From positions 1 to 64,000 of the forward strand of contig JBCDFV010000002.1 in assembly GCA_039177555.1 (NCBI GenBank): a stretch of 64,000 nucleotides of DNA, read 5' to 3'. This document shows positions 8,588-17,379 of this stretch, one piece after another (the stretch's first letter is position 1; every line of letters begins with the position of its first letter). Source of the DNA: JANQGH01 sp039177555 (GTDB taxonomy: Bacteria > Pseudomonadota > Alphaproteobacteria > DSM-16000 > Inquilinaceae). Both the position numbers and the translations under genes were made by a program. Below the pieces are notes generated by a model. The model searched no databases. It was not told where the DNA came from and saw nothing but the letters and a program-made list of their open reading frames with translations.

Positions 8588-9973
8588 ATGACCAAAGCCC
8601 ATCCCTGGATGGCCAATTCCGCCAGCGATGCCAAGCAGGAGATGCTGGCCGCGCTGGGCGTGAACAGTGTCGAGGCGCTGTTCGGCCAGATCCCGGAGGA
8701 TCATTGCCATAGCGGCGCATTCAACCTACCGCGCCAATTGGCGTCGGAGGTCGAACTGTCGCGTCATCTGAACGATCTGTTGTCGAAGAACGAAACGGCG
8801 GCCGACAATCTCTGTTTTCTCGGTGCCGGAGCGTGGCCGCACTATGTGCCGGCGATCTGCGACGAGGTGGTTGGGCGCTACGAATGGCAGACCTCCGTGT
8901 TCGGTTCGCCGACATCCGATCACGGCCGCAACCAGGCCTGGTTCGAGTTCTGCTCGCAGATCGGCGCGCTGGTCGAGTTCGATTTCGTCGGACTGCCGGT
9001 CTATAGCTGGGGCTGCGCCATCGGCCACGCGGTGCGCATGGCGGCCCGCATGACGGGCCGGCGCACCGTGCTGATCCCGGCGGTCATGGACCCGGAGCGC
9101 CTGTCGGTCCTGCGCAACTACTGCGAGCCGCCCGAGATGGCTCGCTATATCGACATCGTCGAAGTCGCGGTCGGTGCGGACGGATGCATCGACCGGGCCG
9201 ATCTGGCCGCGAAGATGAACGACGACGTCGCCGCGCTCTATTTCGAGACACCGTCCTATCACGGTGTGATCGACGCCGATCCGGCCGGCCTGTGCCAGGC
9301 CGCCACTGCGGTCGGCGCGGAGGCGATTGTGGGTGTCGACCCGCTGTCGCTGGGCGTGCTTGAGGCGCCGGGCGCCTATGGCGCCACCATCGCCGTGGGT
9401 CCGACCCAGCCCTTGGGCGTGCACATGAACGCCGGCGGCGGTGTAGGCGGCTTCATCGCCAGCCCCGACACCGAACGCTATGCGCGCGAATACCCGACCC
9501 TGAACATTACCATCGCCGAGACGATCGAGGAAGGTGAGTACGGCTTCGGCCTGACGCTGTTCGGGCAATCATCCTACGGCTCGCGCGAGGAAGGCAAGGA
9601 CTGGACCGGCAATTCGGTCTATCTCTGGTCGCTGGCCAATGCCGCCTATATGGCCGCCATGGGGCCGGCCGGCTTTGAGGAAATCGGGCGCCTCATCCTG
9701 GCGCGTTCTCGGCACGCGGCGCAGGCGATCGATGCCATCGAGGGCTGCTCGGTCGATCTCAGCCGACCCTTCTTCAAGGAGTTCGTGGTCCGGTTCGACA
9801 GCGCCACTGTAGACGCGGTGAGCGCCAAGCTGCGCGGAGAGGGCATTTTCGGCGGCAAGGACATATCCGGCGAACCGGGCATCGACGGACAGGCCGCGCT
9901 CTATTGCGTCACCGAAATCCACACCGACCACGACATCGATCGTCTCGTTACCGCGCTGAAGAAGAGCCTCTGA
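8588..9973 (+). CDS. Glycine dehydrogenase (decarboxylating) subunit 1-like protein, GcvPA family
   Basis: A 461-residue protein of the split P-protein alpha-subunit family. The N-terminus (HPWMANSASDAKQEMLAALG) matches the usual HPY-x-PNT start, and the fold-type I aminotransferase-like domain follows. I chose the ATG at 8588 because it has a GAGGTGAG ribosome site and the family N-terminus; the frame is open further up but that part has no family features. It would pair with the beta-like subunit encoded one base downstream. No GcvT or GcvH gene is visible on either side, so a role in the normal glycine cleavage complex is uncertain. Confidence 0.82.
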   Translation: MTKAHPWMANSASDAKQEMLAALGVNSVEALFGQIPEDHCHSGAFNLPRQLASEVELSRHLNDLLSKNETAADNLCFLGAGAWPHYVPAICDEVVGRYEWQTSVFGSPTSDHGRNQAWFEFCSQIGALVEFDFVGLPVYSWGCAIGHAVRMAARMTGRRTVLIPAVMDPERLSVLRNYCEPPEMARYIDIVEVAVGADGCIDRADLAAKMNDDVAALYFETPSYHGVIDADPAGLCQAATAVGAEAIVGVDPLSLGVLEAPGAYGATIAVGPTQPLGVHMNAGGGVGGFIASPDTERYAREYPTLNITIAETIEEGEYGFGLTLFGQSSYGSREEGKDWTGNSVYLWSLANAAYMAAMGPAGFEEIGRLILARSRHAAQAIDAIEGCSVDLSRPFFKEFVVRFDSATVDAVSAKLRGEGIFGGKDISGEPGIDGQAALYCVTEIHTDHDIDRLVTALKKSL

Positions 9974-9974
9974 C

Positions 9975-11531
9975 ATGACCGCACCGATATCCAACCGCTC
10001 CAACGCGCGGTTCGAGGGCTATCATTCCGCCAGGTGGGCTGAGCCCGTGGTGATGGAGTTGAGCAGCCCTGGCCGTCGCGGCGCCGTGTTCCCGGATGCC
10101 GGGCCTGTCCCCGACCTGCCGCCAGGTGCCCTGCGCAAGGCACGCCCGGCGCTGCCGGAAATGACGGAACATGACGCGCTGCGCCATTACCTGCATCTCA
10201 GCCAGATGACCCTTGGCATGATGGGCGTCTCGCTGTTCGGCACCTGCACGATGAAGTACAACTCCCGCATCGGCGAGCGTGCGGTCGCGGCCGATCAGTT
10301 GGCGGAGGTCCACCCGCTGCAGCATCCGGACACGCTGCAAGGCATCTTGGAAATCTACGCCAATTTCAACGACATGCTGTGCGAACTGTCCGGAATGGAC
10401 CAGTTCGTGTTCCAGGCCGGTGGCGGTGCGGACGCCGCCTACACCCATGCCTGCGTCACCCGCGCCTATCACGCCAGCCGGGGGGAGTTGGCCCAGCGCG
10501 ATCAGATCGTCACCACGATCCAGAGCCACCCCTGTTCCCCCGCGACCGCCAACGCCGCTGGGTTCGAGGTGATCACGCTCAGCCTGGAAGAGAACGGCTA
10601 CCCGTCGCTCGACCAGTTGAAATCGGCGATCGGGCCGCGCACGGCTGCGCTGATGGTCAACAATCCGGACGACATGGGCATCTACAACCCCGAGATCAAA
10701 GAGTGGATCAAGGCGGTGCACGGTGTCGGCGGGCTGTGCTTTTACGACCACGCCAATTTCAACGGCGTGATGACCCGCGTGCGGGCCCGCGAGCTGGGTT
10801 TCGACGCCTGCATGTTCATGCTGCACAAGACCTTCGGCGCGCCGAAGGGCGGCGGCGGCCCTGCCGTCGGCGCCTATGGCTGTGCCGATCATCTGGTGCC
10901 GTTCCTGCCCTCACCCTTGGTCGTGCGGCAAGGCCAACGCTTCGCGCTCGACGAAGACCGCCCGCAATCCATCGGCCGGGTCCGCGAGTTTTGGGGCAAC
11001 GCGCCGCAAGTGGTGAAGGCCTATGCCTGGGCAAGGGCGATGGGGGCCGAGGGCCTGCGCGAGGCCGCCGACCTGTCGGTCCTTGCCAACAACTACATGG
11101 ACAAGCGTTTGGGTGAACTGCCCGGCGTGACCAAATCGCACCCCCATATCGACGCCTGGCGGCTGGAGATGACGCGCCATTCGGTGGAACAGGTGACCAA
11201 GGATACCGGCTGCACGGTGGTCGATATCGCCAATCGCATGACCGATTACGGTATCGACGCGCTGTGGCTGAGCCACGAGCCCTGGGTCGTGCCGGAGCCG
11301 TTCACGCCGGAGGCGGGCGAGCTATGGTCGAAAGAAGATATCGACTATTGGATCGACGTCATGGCGCGCGTGATCAAGGAAGCCTATGTCGAGCCCCAGA
11401 CGGTGAAAACCGCCCCGCACAAGGGCGCGATCCATCAGCTGAAGACCGATGGCATGGAAGACCCGGACCGGTGGGCGACCACGTGGCGCGCCTATCAGCG
11501 CAAGCAGGGTATGGTCGCGGCCGCTGAGTAG
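9975..11531 (+). CDS. Glycine dehydrogenase (decarboxylating) subunit 2-like protein, GcvPB family
   Basis: A 518-residue beta-subunit-like PLP enzyme. The PLP lysine lies in MLHKTF (Lys285), followed by GAPKGGGGPAVG; canonical P-proteins usually read PHGGGG here, so a His is replaced by Lys. The Asp/His context YDHANFNGV upstream fits the cofactor site. One base separates it from the gcvPA-like stop, so the pair is surely co-expressed. It converges on a minus-strand SDR gene with a three-base gap. The reaction is expected to be PLP-dependent decarboxylation of glycine or a related amino acid, with acceptor unknown. Confidence 0.82.
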   Translation: MTAPISNRSNARFEGYHSARWAEPVVMELSSPGRRGAVFPDAGPVPDLPPGALRKARPALPEMTEHDALRHYLHLSQMTLGMMGVSLFGTCTMKYNSRIGERAVAADQLAEVHPLQHPDTLQGILEIYANFNDMLCELSGMDQFVFQAGGGADAAYTHACVTRAYHASRGELAQRDQIVTTIQSHPCSPATANAAGFEVITLSLEENGYPSLDQLKSAIGPRTAALMVNNPDDMGIYNPEIKEWIKAVHGVGGLCFYDHANFNGVMTRVRARELGFDACMFMLHKTFGAPKGGGGPAVGAYGCADHLVPFLPSPLVVRQGQRFALDEDRPQSIGRVREFWGNAPQVVKAYAWARAMGAEGLREAADLSVLANNYMDKRLGELPGVTKSHPHIDAWRLEMTRHSVEQVTKDTGCTVVDIANRMTDYGIDALWLSHEPWVVPEPFTPEAGELWSKEDIDYWIDVMARVIKEAYVEPQTVKTAPHKGAIHQLKTDGMEDPDRWATTWRAYQRKQGMVAAAE

Positions 11532-11534
11532 CAG

Positions 11535-12251
11535 CTACAGCGCGCTCTCCAGGCGCGTATTGGCGACGATTTCCGGCACGCTGGCCTGGTTGGGCAGCTT
11601 CAACAGCAGCGAGACGATCTCACCGATCGTCTCGGGCTGCAGCCGTTCGGCCTTCGGCGTGACGCCGGGAATGCCAGCGATCATGTCTGTGTCGATGGCG
11701 CCGGGGCAGATGGCCGTGCCGCGCAGGCCCTCGTCCCAGCCGGCGAAGCGCACGGCGTTGGTCATGGCCAGCAAGGCATGCTTGGTCATCACATAGCCCA
11801 GCGACACGGTGCCATCGCGATAGCGTTTGGCGTCGGTCGAGGCGATGTTGACCACCCGCCCGCGCCCGGACGCCTTCAGATGGGGCAGGGCCGCGCGAAT
11901 GAGGCGAAAGGGCGCCTTTACGTTCACGCGCCACAAATCGTCGAGGTCGTCTTCGTCGCCGCGCGTGAAATCGACCATCTTCAAGATGCCCGCATTGTTC
12001 ACCAACGCGTCCGGCGGGCCGAGGGCGGCCACCGTTCCAGCAACCCACTCCTCGGCGGTTTCTGGTTTGTCGGCATCAAAACAATGCGCGCTTAGCTTCT
12101 CGGGCGCGACGTCGGGGAACGCCCGCACAATGGCCCCCTTGTCGCGGGCGCCGACGGAAACCTTGTGACCATCGTCCAGACAGCGTCGCACGATCGCCGC
12201 GCCCAGCCCGCGCGCGCCGCCGGAGACCATGACGATTCTCGGCGCGGTCAT
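11535..12251 (-). CDS. SDR family NAD(P)-dependent oxidoreductase
   Basis: A 238-residue short-chain dehydrogenase: cofactor motif SGGARGLG near residues 8-15, NNAG near 80, NIAS and Tyr-X3-Lys (YVMTK) in the active site. The start at 12251 is one base after the stop of the preceding SDR, so I reject the longer in-frame start. It is the last gene of the long minus-strand operon that begins with a sugar-type solute-binding protein at 19686. It probably reduces or oxidises an intermediate of that catabolic route. Confidence 0.88.
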   Translation of the reverse strand: MTAPRIVMVSGGARGLGAAIVRRCLDDGHKVSVGARDKGAIVRAFPDVAPEKLSAHCFDADKPETAEEWVAGTVAALGPPDALVNNAGILKMVDFTRGDEDDLDDLWRVNVKAPFRLIRAALPHLKASGRGRVVNIASTDAKRYRDGTVSLGYVMTKHALLAMTNAVRFAGWDEGLRGTAICPGAIDTDMIAGIPGVTPKAERLQPETIGEIVSLLLKLPNQASVPEIVANTRLESAL

Positions 12252-12252
12252 C

Positions 12253-13035
12253 TCAGAACAGGCCCTGATAGACGCCGCCATCATTGATGATGTTCTGGCC
12301 GACGATGAAGCCGGCCTGACTGGAACACAGAAAGGCGACCAGATCGCCGCACTCCTTGGGGTCGGCGAACCGTCCTGCCGGTACGCTTTGCAGGCGGTTC
12401 TCCACGATCGCCTCGTAGGTCGTGTTGCCGCGCCGCGCGTGGTTGTGCAGGTTGGTGTGCAAGGCGTCCGTGTCGAAAAAGCCCGGACAAACCGTGTTCA
12501 TGGTGACGTTGTCCGGCACGCATTCCCGCACGATCGAGGCGATGGCGCCCGACAGGGCCAGGCGCGCGGAATGGGAATGGGCGAAGTTCACCTGCGGAAA
12601 CTTGATGAAGCTGACCGAGATGTTGACGATCCGGCCGAATTTGCGCGTCCGCATGCCTGGAACCAGGGCCTGGATCATCTGTATCGACGACAGGAAATGC
12701 ACGTCCAGCCAATACAACCACTCGTCCTTGCCCCATTCGTTGAAATCACCCGGGATCTGACGGATGCCGGGGTTTGAGACCAGGATATCGACCTCCGAGG
12801 CCTGCTCCAAAATGGCCGCGCGGCCCTCGTCGGTGTTGTAGTCGGCGGCGACCGTCGTAACCGAGACCCCGGTCTCGGTGCGGATTTCCTCTGCCGTGGC
12901 TTCCAGCGCCTCGGCGGTGCGGGAGTTCAGCACCAGGTCGACACCTTCGCGCGCCAGCGACATGGCGCAGGCCTTGCCCAACCCCTTGCCGGCCGCGCTG
13001 ACGATGGCTCTGCGGCCGCTTAGACCCAGGTCCAT
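12253..13035 (-). CDS. Atypical SDR family oxidoreductase lacking Tyr-X3-Lys
   Basis: A 260-residue short-chain dehydrogenase of the FabG-like group, with the Rossmann motif AAGKGLG near residue 15. At the catalytic position the usual Tyr-X3-Lys is not present; HSHSAR stands there, giving Ser-X3-Arg. A recognised SDR subgroup carries such a substitution and is of unclear chemistry. It is 38 bases downstream of the DapA-family gene in the same operon and directly precedes a conventional SDR, so the two may act as a pair. Confidence 0.85.
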   Translation of the reverse strand: MDLGLSGRRAIVSAAGKGLGKACAMSLAREGVDLVLNSRTAEALEATAEEIRTETGVSVTTVAADYNTDEGRAAILEQASEVDILVSNPGIRQIPGDFNEWGKDEWLYWLDVHFLSSIQMIQALVPGMRTRKFGRIVNISVSFIKFPQVNFAHSHSARLALSGAIASIVRECVPDNVTMNTVCPGFFDTDALHTNLHNHARRGNTTYEAIVENRLQSVPAGRFADPKECGDLVAFLCSSQAGFIVGQNIINDGGVYQGLF

Positions 13036-13073
13036 ACCGTATCCTTTCGTGTGTTCTTAGCTCTCGGGGCGCG

Positions 13074-13991
13074 TCAGGCCGCGGTATCCCGAACGTCCAA
13101 TATGCTTTCGAGGCCAGCGAGCAGCCCGCGAAGCTGTGCGCCTTGCAAAGGTGCCAGAGGTGCACGTGGCGCGCCGCCCCCCGGGAAGCCCAGATGGTCC
13201 ATGGCCGCCTTGGTCGACGGGTAGAGACTGCGCCCGTCACTGGTGAACAGCCGGGTCAATTGCTGCGCCCGGCGCTGCACGTCCCACGCTTCGTCAAGCC
13301 GCCCGGCTTTGGTCAGGTCCCACAAATCCATGCACCGCTCCCAAACATTGGGAAAGCAGTCGATCAACCCATCGCAGCCGGCCAGGATCGAGGGCACACC
13401 GATCGTCGACGAAGGGCCGCAGAAGACCAGAATCCTGTCGCTTGCCACCGCCAGCGTTTCCTGGAAGTTCAGCCAGTCGCCGGAACTCTCCTTGATCGCC
13501 ACCACCGGGTCGAGGTCGGCGAGCCGGTCGACGATTGCCGGCGTCAGCGCGTTCCCGGCGTTTCCGGGAATGTTGTAAAGCACGACCGGCAAGGGGGCCT
13601 GGGCGGCGACCGCCTCGTAATGGGCGATCAGTTCCGCCTCGTTCAAATGCACGAAGTAGGGCGGCAGGACGAGGCCGCCGTCGCACTCCGCTTCCTTCGC
13701 CGCGTGCAGCGCCTCGATGACGGCGCCGGGCGTCACGGCCGCCGCGCCGACGATCGCGGTACCGTCCGGCCCGACGCTGCGGCGCGCGGTCTTGTAAATC
13801 GCGTTGCGCTCGCTGTCGCTCAGGCTCCAGAACTCGCCCGTGCAGCCGGCCGCGACAACGCCGGTCGCGCCGGCCTTCATCAACCGTTCGATATTGGCCG
13901 CAAGGCCGGTGTGGTCGACGCTGCCATCCTTGGCGAACGGCGTCGTGACGGCGGGCATGGCGCCCGTCCAGGTGACACTGGTTCTATCCAA
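13074..13991 (-). CDS. Dihydrodipicolinate synthase / N-acetylneuraminate lyase (DapA) family protein
   Basis: A 305-residue class I aldolase of the DapA/NanA superfamily, with Schiff-base Lys167 (VVAIKESS) and the conserved Tyr139 (VVLYNIPG). Family reactions include aldol cleavage of 2-keto acids and decarboxylating or deaminating dehydratases such as the HypD enzyme of hydroxyproline breakdown. It overlaps the preceding aminotransferase gene by eight bases. Biosynthetic DapA is unlikely because it sits in a transporter-led catabolic operon. The specific substrate is not determined. Confidence 0.87.
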   Translation of the reverse strand: MDRTSVTWTGAMPAVTTPFAKDGSVDHTGLAANIERLMKAGATGVVAAGCTGEFWSLSDSERNAIYKTARRSVGPDGTAIVGAAAVTPGAVIEALHAAKEAECDGGLVLPPYFVHLNEAELIAHYEAVAAQAPLPVVLYNIPGNAGNALTPAIVDRLADLDPVVAIKESSGDWLNFQETLAVASDRILVFCGPSSTIGVPSILAGCDGLIDCFPNVWERCMDLWDLTKAGRLDEAWDVQRRAQQLTRLFTSDGRSLYPSTKAAMDHLGFPGGGAPRAPLAPLQGAQLRGLLAGLESILDVRDTAA

Positions 13992-15405
13992 CGTTCTGGT
14001 ACTCGCTTTGTTCGTCGCTCAAGACGCCGTCGCTGTTCAGCGTCTCCAAAACCGTGGCCGCCGCCCGGCGCAAGGTGCTGGCGGTGAAGGCGATTTGGTC
14101 CTCGGTGATCACGAATGGCGGCGACATGGAGATGGCGTCGCACAAGGGCAGCGCGCGAACGATCAGTCCGGCGTCCAGCGCCGCCCGTGCGATCTTCGGG
14201 CCAACGGTCAGCTTCGGATCGAACCGTTGCCAGCCATCGGCGGATGGTTTGGCGAACTCGACCGCGGCCATTAGCCCGTCGCCGCGCGTTTCGGCCGCGA
14301 TCGGGAAATCCCGGAATGTGTCACGCAACTGCTCTTGAAGGACCGCCCCCATCCTGCCGGCGCGTTCGATCAGCCCTTCGCTTTCCATCAGGTCGAGGTT
14401 GGCGAGGCCAGCCGCCGCCATGACCGGGTGAGCCGTATAGGTATAGCCATGCCCAAAGGCGCCATACTTGGCCGCCTTCTCGCTGGAGATCACCTGCCAT
14501 ACCTTTTCACCGACCAGGCAGGCTGAAAGCGGGGCATAGCCCGACGTGATGCCCTTGGCCACGGTCATCAAGTCAGGCCGAAGGCCCAGCTTTTCCGACC
14601 CGAACCAGGTTCCGAGACGGCCAAAGCCGCAGATCACCTCGTCGGCGATCAACAGCACGTCGTGCCGGTCCAGCACGGCTTGGATTTTTGCGAAGTACCC
14701 TTCCGGCGGCACGATCACGCCGCCGGCACCCATCACCGGTTCCGCGATGAAGGCCGCCACCGTCTCCGGCCCTTCGGCCAGGATCGTGTCTTCCAGCTCG
14801 CGCGCCAGGCGGTCGGCGAAGGCGGCGTCGGTCTCGCCGGCATGCCGCACCCAGAGATTGTGGGGCGCGCTGACATGGCGGACCATCGGCAGAGGCAGAT
14901 CGAACCCGTCATGCAGCGAGGAAAGCCCCGTCAGCCCGCCGGACATGACCGTGACGCCGTGATAGCCCCGCTCACGCGCGATGATTTTCTTCTTCTCCGG
15001 CCGGCCCAGCACGTTGTTGTAGTACCAGACCAGCTTGGCCTGGGTGTCGTTGGCGTCGGAGCCGGAGGCACCGAAGAACGCCTTGGACATGCCGGCTGGT
15101 GCTTTCGTAATCACCCGCTCGGCCAGGAGCGCGGCCGGCTCGGTCGCCATCGATGAGAAGCCGTGGAAATAGGACAGCTTGCGCGCCTGATTGGCCAGCG
15201 CGTCGGCAATCTCGCCACGGCCATAGCCGACATTCACGCACCACAGCCCGGCCATGGCGTCGAGGTATCGTTTGCCCCGGTCGTCCGTGATCCACACGCC
15301 CTCGGCGGAGCGCGCCATCATCGCGGCCCCCGCCTGCTCATGCGCGTTCAACACGCTGAACGGGTGGAAGATGTACTGCCGGTCGAGTTCTCTGATGTCG
15401 GTCAT
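13984..15405 (-). CDS. Class III (omega) aminotransferase
   Basis: A 473-residue PLP-dependent class III aminotransferase, the usual length. Residues GLWCVNVGYG near the start, FFGASGSDAND, the cofactor aspartate in LIADEVICGFGR and the Schiff-base Lys284 (VAKGITSGYAPL) are all present. The group includes omega-amino acid:pyruvate, taurine:pyruvate and polyamine aminotransferases. One base separates it from the ABC ATPase stop, so it is expressed with the importer and probably deaminates the imported compound or a product of it. Confidence 0.9.
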   Translation of the reverse strand: MTDIRELDRQYIFHPFSVLNAHEQAGAAMMARSAEGVWITDDRGKRYLDAMAGLWCVNVGYGRGEIADALANQARKLSYFHGFSSMATEPAALLAERVITKAPAGMSKAFFGASGSDANDTQAKLVWYYNNVLGRPEKKKIIARERGYHGVTVMSGGLTGLSSLHDGFDLPLPMVRHVSAPHNLWVRHAGETDAAFADRLARELEDTILAEGPETVAAFIAEPVMGAGGVIVPPEGYFAKIQAVLDRHDVLLIADEVICGFGRLGTWFGSEKLGLRPDLMTVAKGITSGYAPLSACLVGEKVWQVISSEKAAKYGAFGHGYTYTAHPVMAAAGLANLDLMESEGLIERAGRMGAVLQEQLRDTFRDFPIAAETRGDGLMAAVEFAKPSADGWQRFDPKLTVGPKIARAALDAGLIVRALPLCDAISMSPPFVITEDQIAFTASTLRRAAATVLETLNSDGVLSDEQSEYQNVG

Positions 15406-15406
15406 C

Positions 15407-16531
15407 TTAGCTTTCGTCCGAAGCCGATCTTTGGGCTTCCATCGGGATCACATGGGCTTGGCCGGTGGTCTCGAACCGAGACCCGTTCTCGCCCGGTTGG
15501 AACAGATGGATGAAATCGGCGTCAAAGCCGATCTGACAGGTCTGCCCGACGCTTGTCCGCTGACCCGAGGCCTCGCGGGCGAGCAGCCGGTGGCCGCCGG
15601 GGATCTCCACGGTCACGATCTGCTCATGCCCGGCGTTTTCGACCAGCCGAACGGTCGCGGGCAGGCTCCCGCCCGAGAGCGAGACATTCTCCGGCCGGAT
15701 GCCGAGAACGACGGGCCCGTCCTGCAAGGCGTCTTCATAGAGCGCCCGGTTGATCGGCACCTGCTCGCCGTGGATCACAAAGCTCGATCCGGAGATTTCG
15801 CCTTCCAACTGGTTCATCGAGGGCGTGCCGATGAACCCCGCCACGAACCGGTTGGCCGGCCGGTTGTAGATGATCTCCGGCTCATCGAACTGTTGCAGCC
15901 GGCCGTCATGCATGACCGCGATCCGGTCGGCCATGGTCATGGCCTCAAGCTGATCGTGGGTGACGTAGACCATCGTCTTGCCGATGCGGCGATGCAGCTC
16001 GATCAGTTCCGCCCGCATATAGCTGCGCAGCTTGGCGTCTAGGTTGGACAGCGGTTCGTCCAGCAGGAAGACTTTCGGCTCGCGCACCAGGGCGCGCCCC
16101 AGCGCCACACGCTGCTGCTGACCGCCCGACAACTGCCTGGGTTTGCGGTTCAGCAGCGGTTCGAGTTGCAGCAGCGCAGCGGTCTTGGCCACCGCCGCGT
16201 CACGCTCCGGCCGGGCCACGCCGCGCTTCTTCAAGGGGTAGGCGATGTTTTGCGCAACCGTCATGTGCGGATAGAGCGCGTAGGACTGGAAGACCATCGC
16301 GATGTCGCGCTTGCCCGGCGCCACATCGTTGACCACGCGCCCGTCAATTGAGATCTCGCCCGCCGTCGGGAACTCCAGCCCGGCCAACATGCGCAGCGTA
16401 GTAGATTTGCCGCAGCCGGACGGGCCGAGCAGGGCGACGAATTCCCCCGCATTGATGGCGACGTTCAGCCGCTCCAGCGCGACAAACGTGCCGAATTCCT
16501 TACGAATATCCTTGAGGACGACTTCAGCCAC
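15407..16531 (-). CDS. Carbohydrate-type ABC transporter ATP-binding protein (MalK/UgpC family)
   Basis: A 374-residue ATPase of the MalK/MsmX/UgpC class. Walker A GPSGCGKS is at residues 36-43, followed by LSGGQQQR, LLDEPLSNLD and a C-terminal TOBE regulatory domain (from about 240). I use the GTG at 16531, which has a GAGGAAG ribosome site and gives the family N-terminus AEVVLKDI; the frame is open further upstream into the permease gene without homology. It energises the two permeases encoded just before it. Confidence 0.92.
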   Translation of the reverse strand: MAEVVLKDIRKEFGTFVALERLNVAINAGEFVALLGPSGCGKSTTLRMLAGLEFPTAGEISIDGRVVNDVAPGKRDIAMVFQSYALYPHMTVAQNIAYPLKKRGVARPERDAAVAKTAALLQLEPLLNRKPRQLSGGQQQRVALGRALVREPKVFLLDEPLSNLDAKLRSYMRAELIELHRRIGKTMVYVTHDQLEAMTMADRIAVMHDGRLQQFDEPEIIYNRPANRFVAGFIGTPSMNQLEGEISGSSFVIHGEQVPINRALYEDALQDGPVVLGIRPENVSLSGGSLPATVRLVENAGHEQIVTVEIPGGHRLLAREASGQRTSVGQTCQIGFDADFIHLFQPGENGSRFETTGQAHVIPMEAQRSASDES

Positions 16532-16545
16532 CGGTCCGGCTTCCT

Positions 16546-17379
16546 CTAACCCTTCACAGCACCCGCGCCGAAGCCGCGGGTGAGATAGCTTTGCAGGAAG
16601 GCGAACACGACGATCAGCGGCAAGCTCATCATCACCGATGCCGCCATCAGCAGCGACCATTCGATGTTGAAGGCGGAGATCAGCATCGTCATGACGCCGG
16701 TGGTCAACGGCCGCACGGCGTCCGAGTTCACCAGCACCAGCGCGTAGAGGTACTCGTTCCACGACAGGATGAAGGTGAACAGCGCGGTGGAGATGATGCC
16801 GGGCAGAAGCTGCGGCAAGATCACGTCGCGAAAGGCACCCATGCGGCTGGCGCCATCGACCAGGGCCGCCGACTCAAGATCCTCCGGCACGCCCTCCATG
16901 AACGACCGCAACAGCCACAGCGCGTAGGGCAATGCGAAGGTCGTGTGGGCCAGGACCAGGCTGGCCAAGGTGTTGGACAGCCCCAACTCCACCATCATCA
17001 GATAAAGCGGAATGATCAGCACGACCGACGGCAGCAGGTAGGTGAACAGGACCAGCGTCGCCAGGGTCTCACGCCCACGATAGGCGAAGCGGACCAGGCT
17101 GTAGGCCCCGATGGCGCCCAGCACGACGACAAAAACAGTGGTGGTTGTCGCCAGGACGACCGAATTGCGGAAATAGATCAGGAACGGCGTCTCGGTCAGC
17201 AGGCGCCAATAATGCTCGAACGTGACCGTTTCCGGCAGCCAGGTCGGCGGGATGCGGAACAGCTCCGTCTGCGGCTTCAGCGATGTCAGGATCATCCAGA
17301 CCAGCGGAAACGCCACCAGCAGGACCAGGATCCAGGTGAACAGGTTGAAACCCAGTTTGCGCAGGATCCGCACGGTCAC
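16546..17379 (-). CDS. Carbohydrate ABC transporter permease, MalG family
   Basis: A 277-residue inner-membrane permease with six hydrophobic segments. The EAA loop falls near residues 172-200 (LESAALVDGASRMGAFRDVILP), and the C-terminus is short and cytoplasmic, as in MalG/UgpE. Its start overlaps the upstream permease stop by four bases. It forms the import channel together with the MalF-type partner. Confidence 0.92.
   Translation of the reverse strand: MTVRILRKLGFNLFTWILVLLVAFPLVWMILTSLKPQTELFRIPPTWLPETVTFEHYWRLLTETPFLIYFRNSVVLATTTTVFVVVLGAIGAYSLVRFAYRGRETLATLVLFTYLLPSVVLIIPLYLMMVELGLSNTLASLVLAHTTFALPYALWLLRSFMEGVPEDLESAALVDGASRMGAFRDVILPQLLPGIISTALFTFILSWNEYLYALVLVNSDAVRPLTTGVMTMLISAFNIEWSLLMAASVMMSLPLIVVFAFLQSYLTRGFGAGAVKG

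Noticed and set aside
8588..11531. Annotation of the GcvPA/GcvPB-like pair as the housekeeping glycine cleavage P-protein
   Set aside because: GcvT and GcvH are absent from the neighbourhood and the operon partner is an AcoX-like kinase, so only the family name is given.
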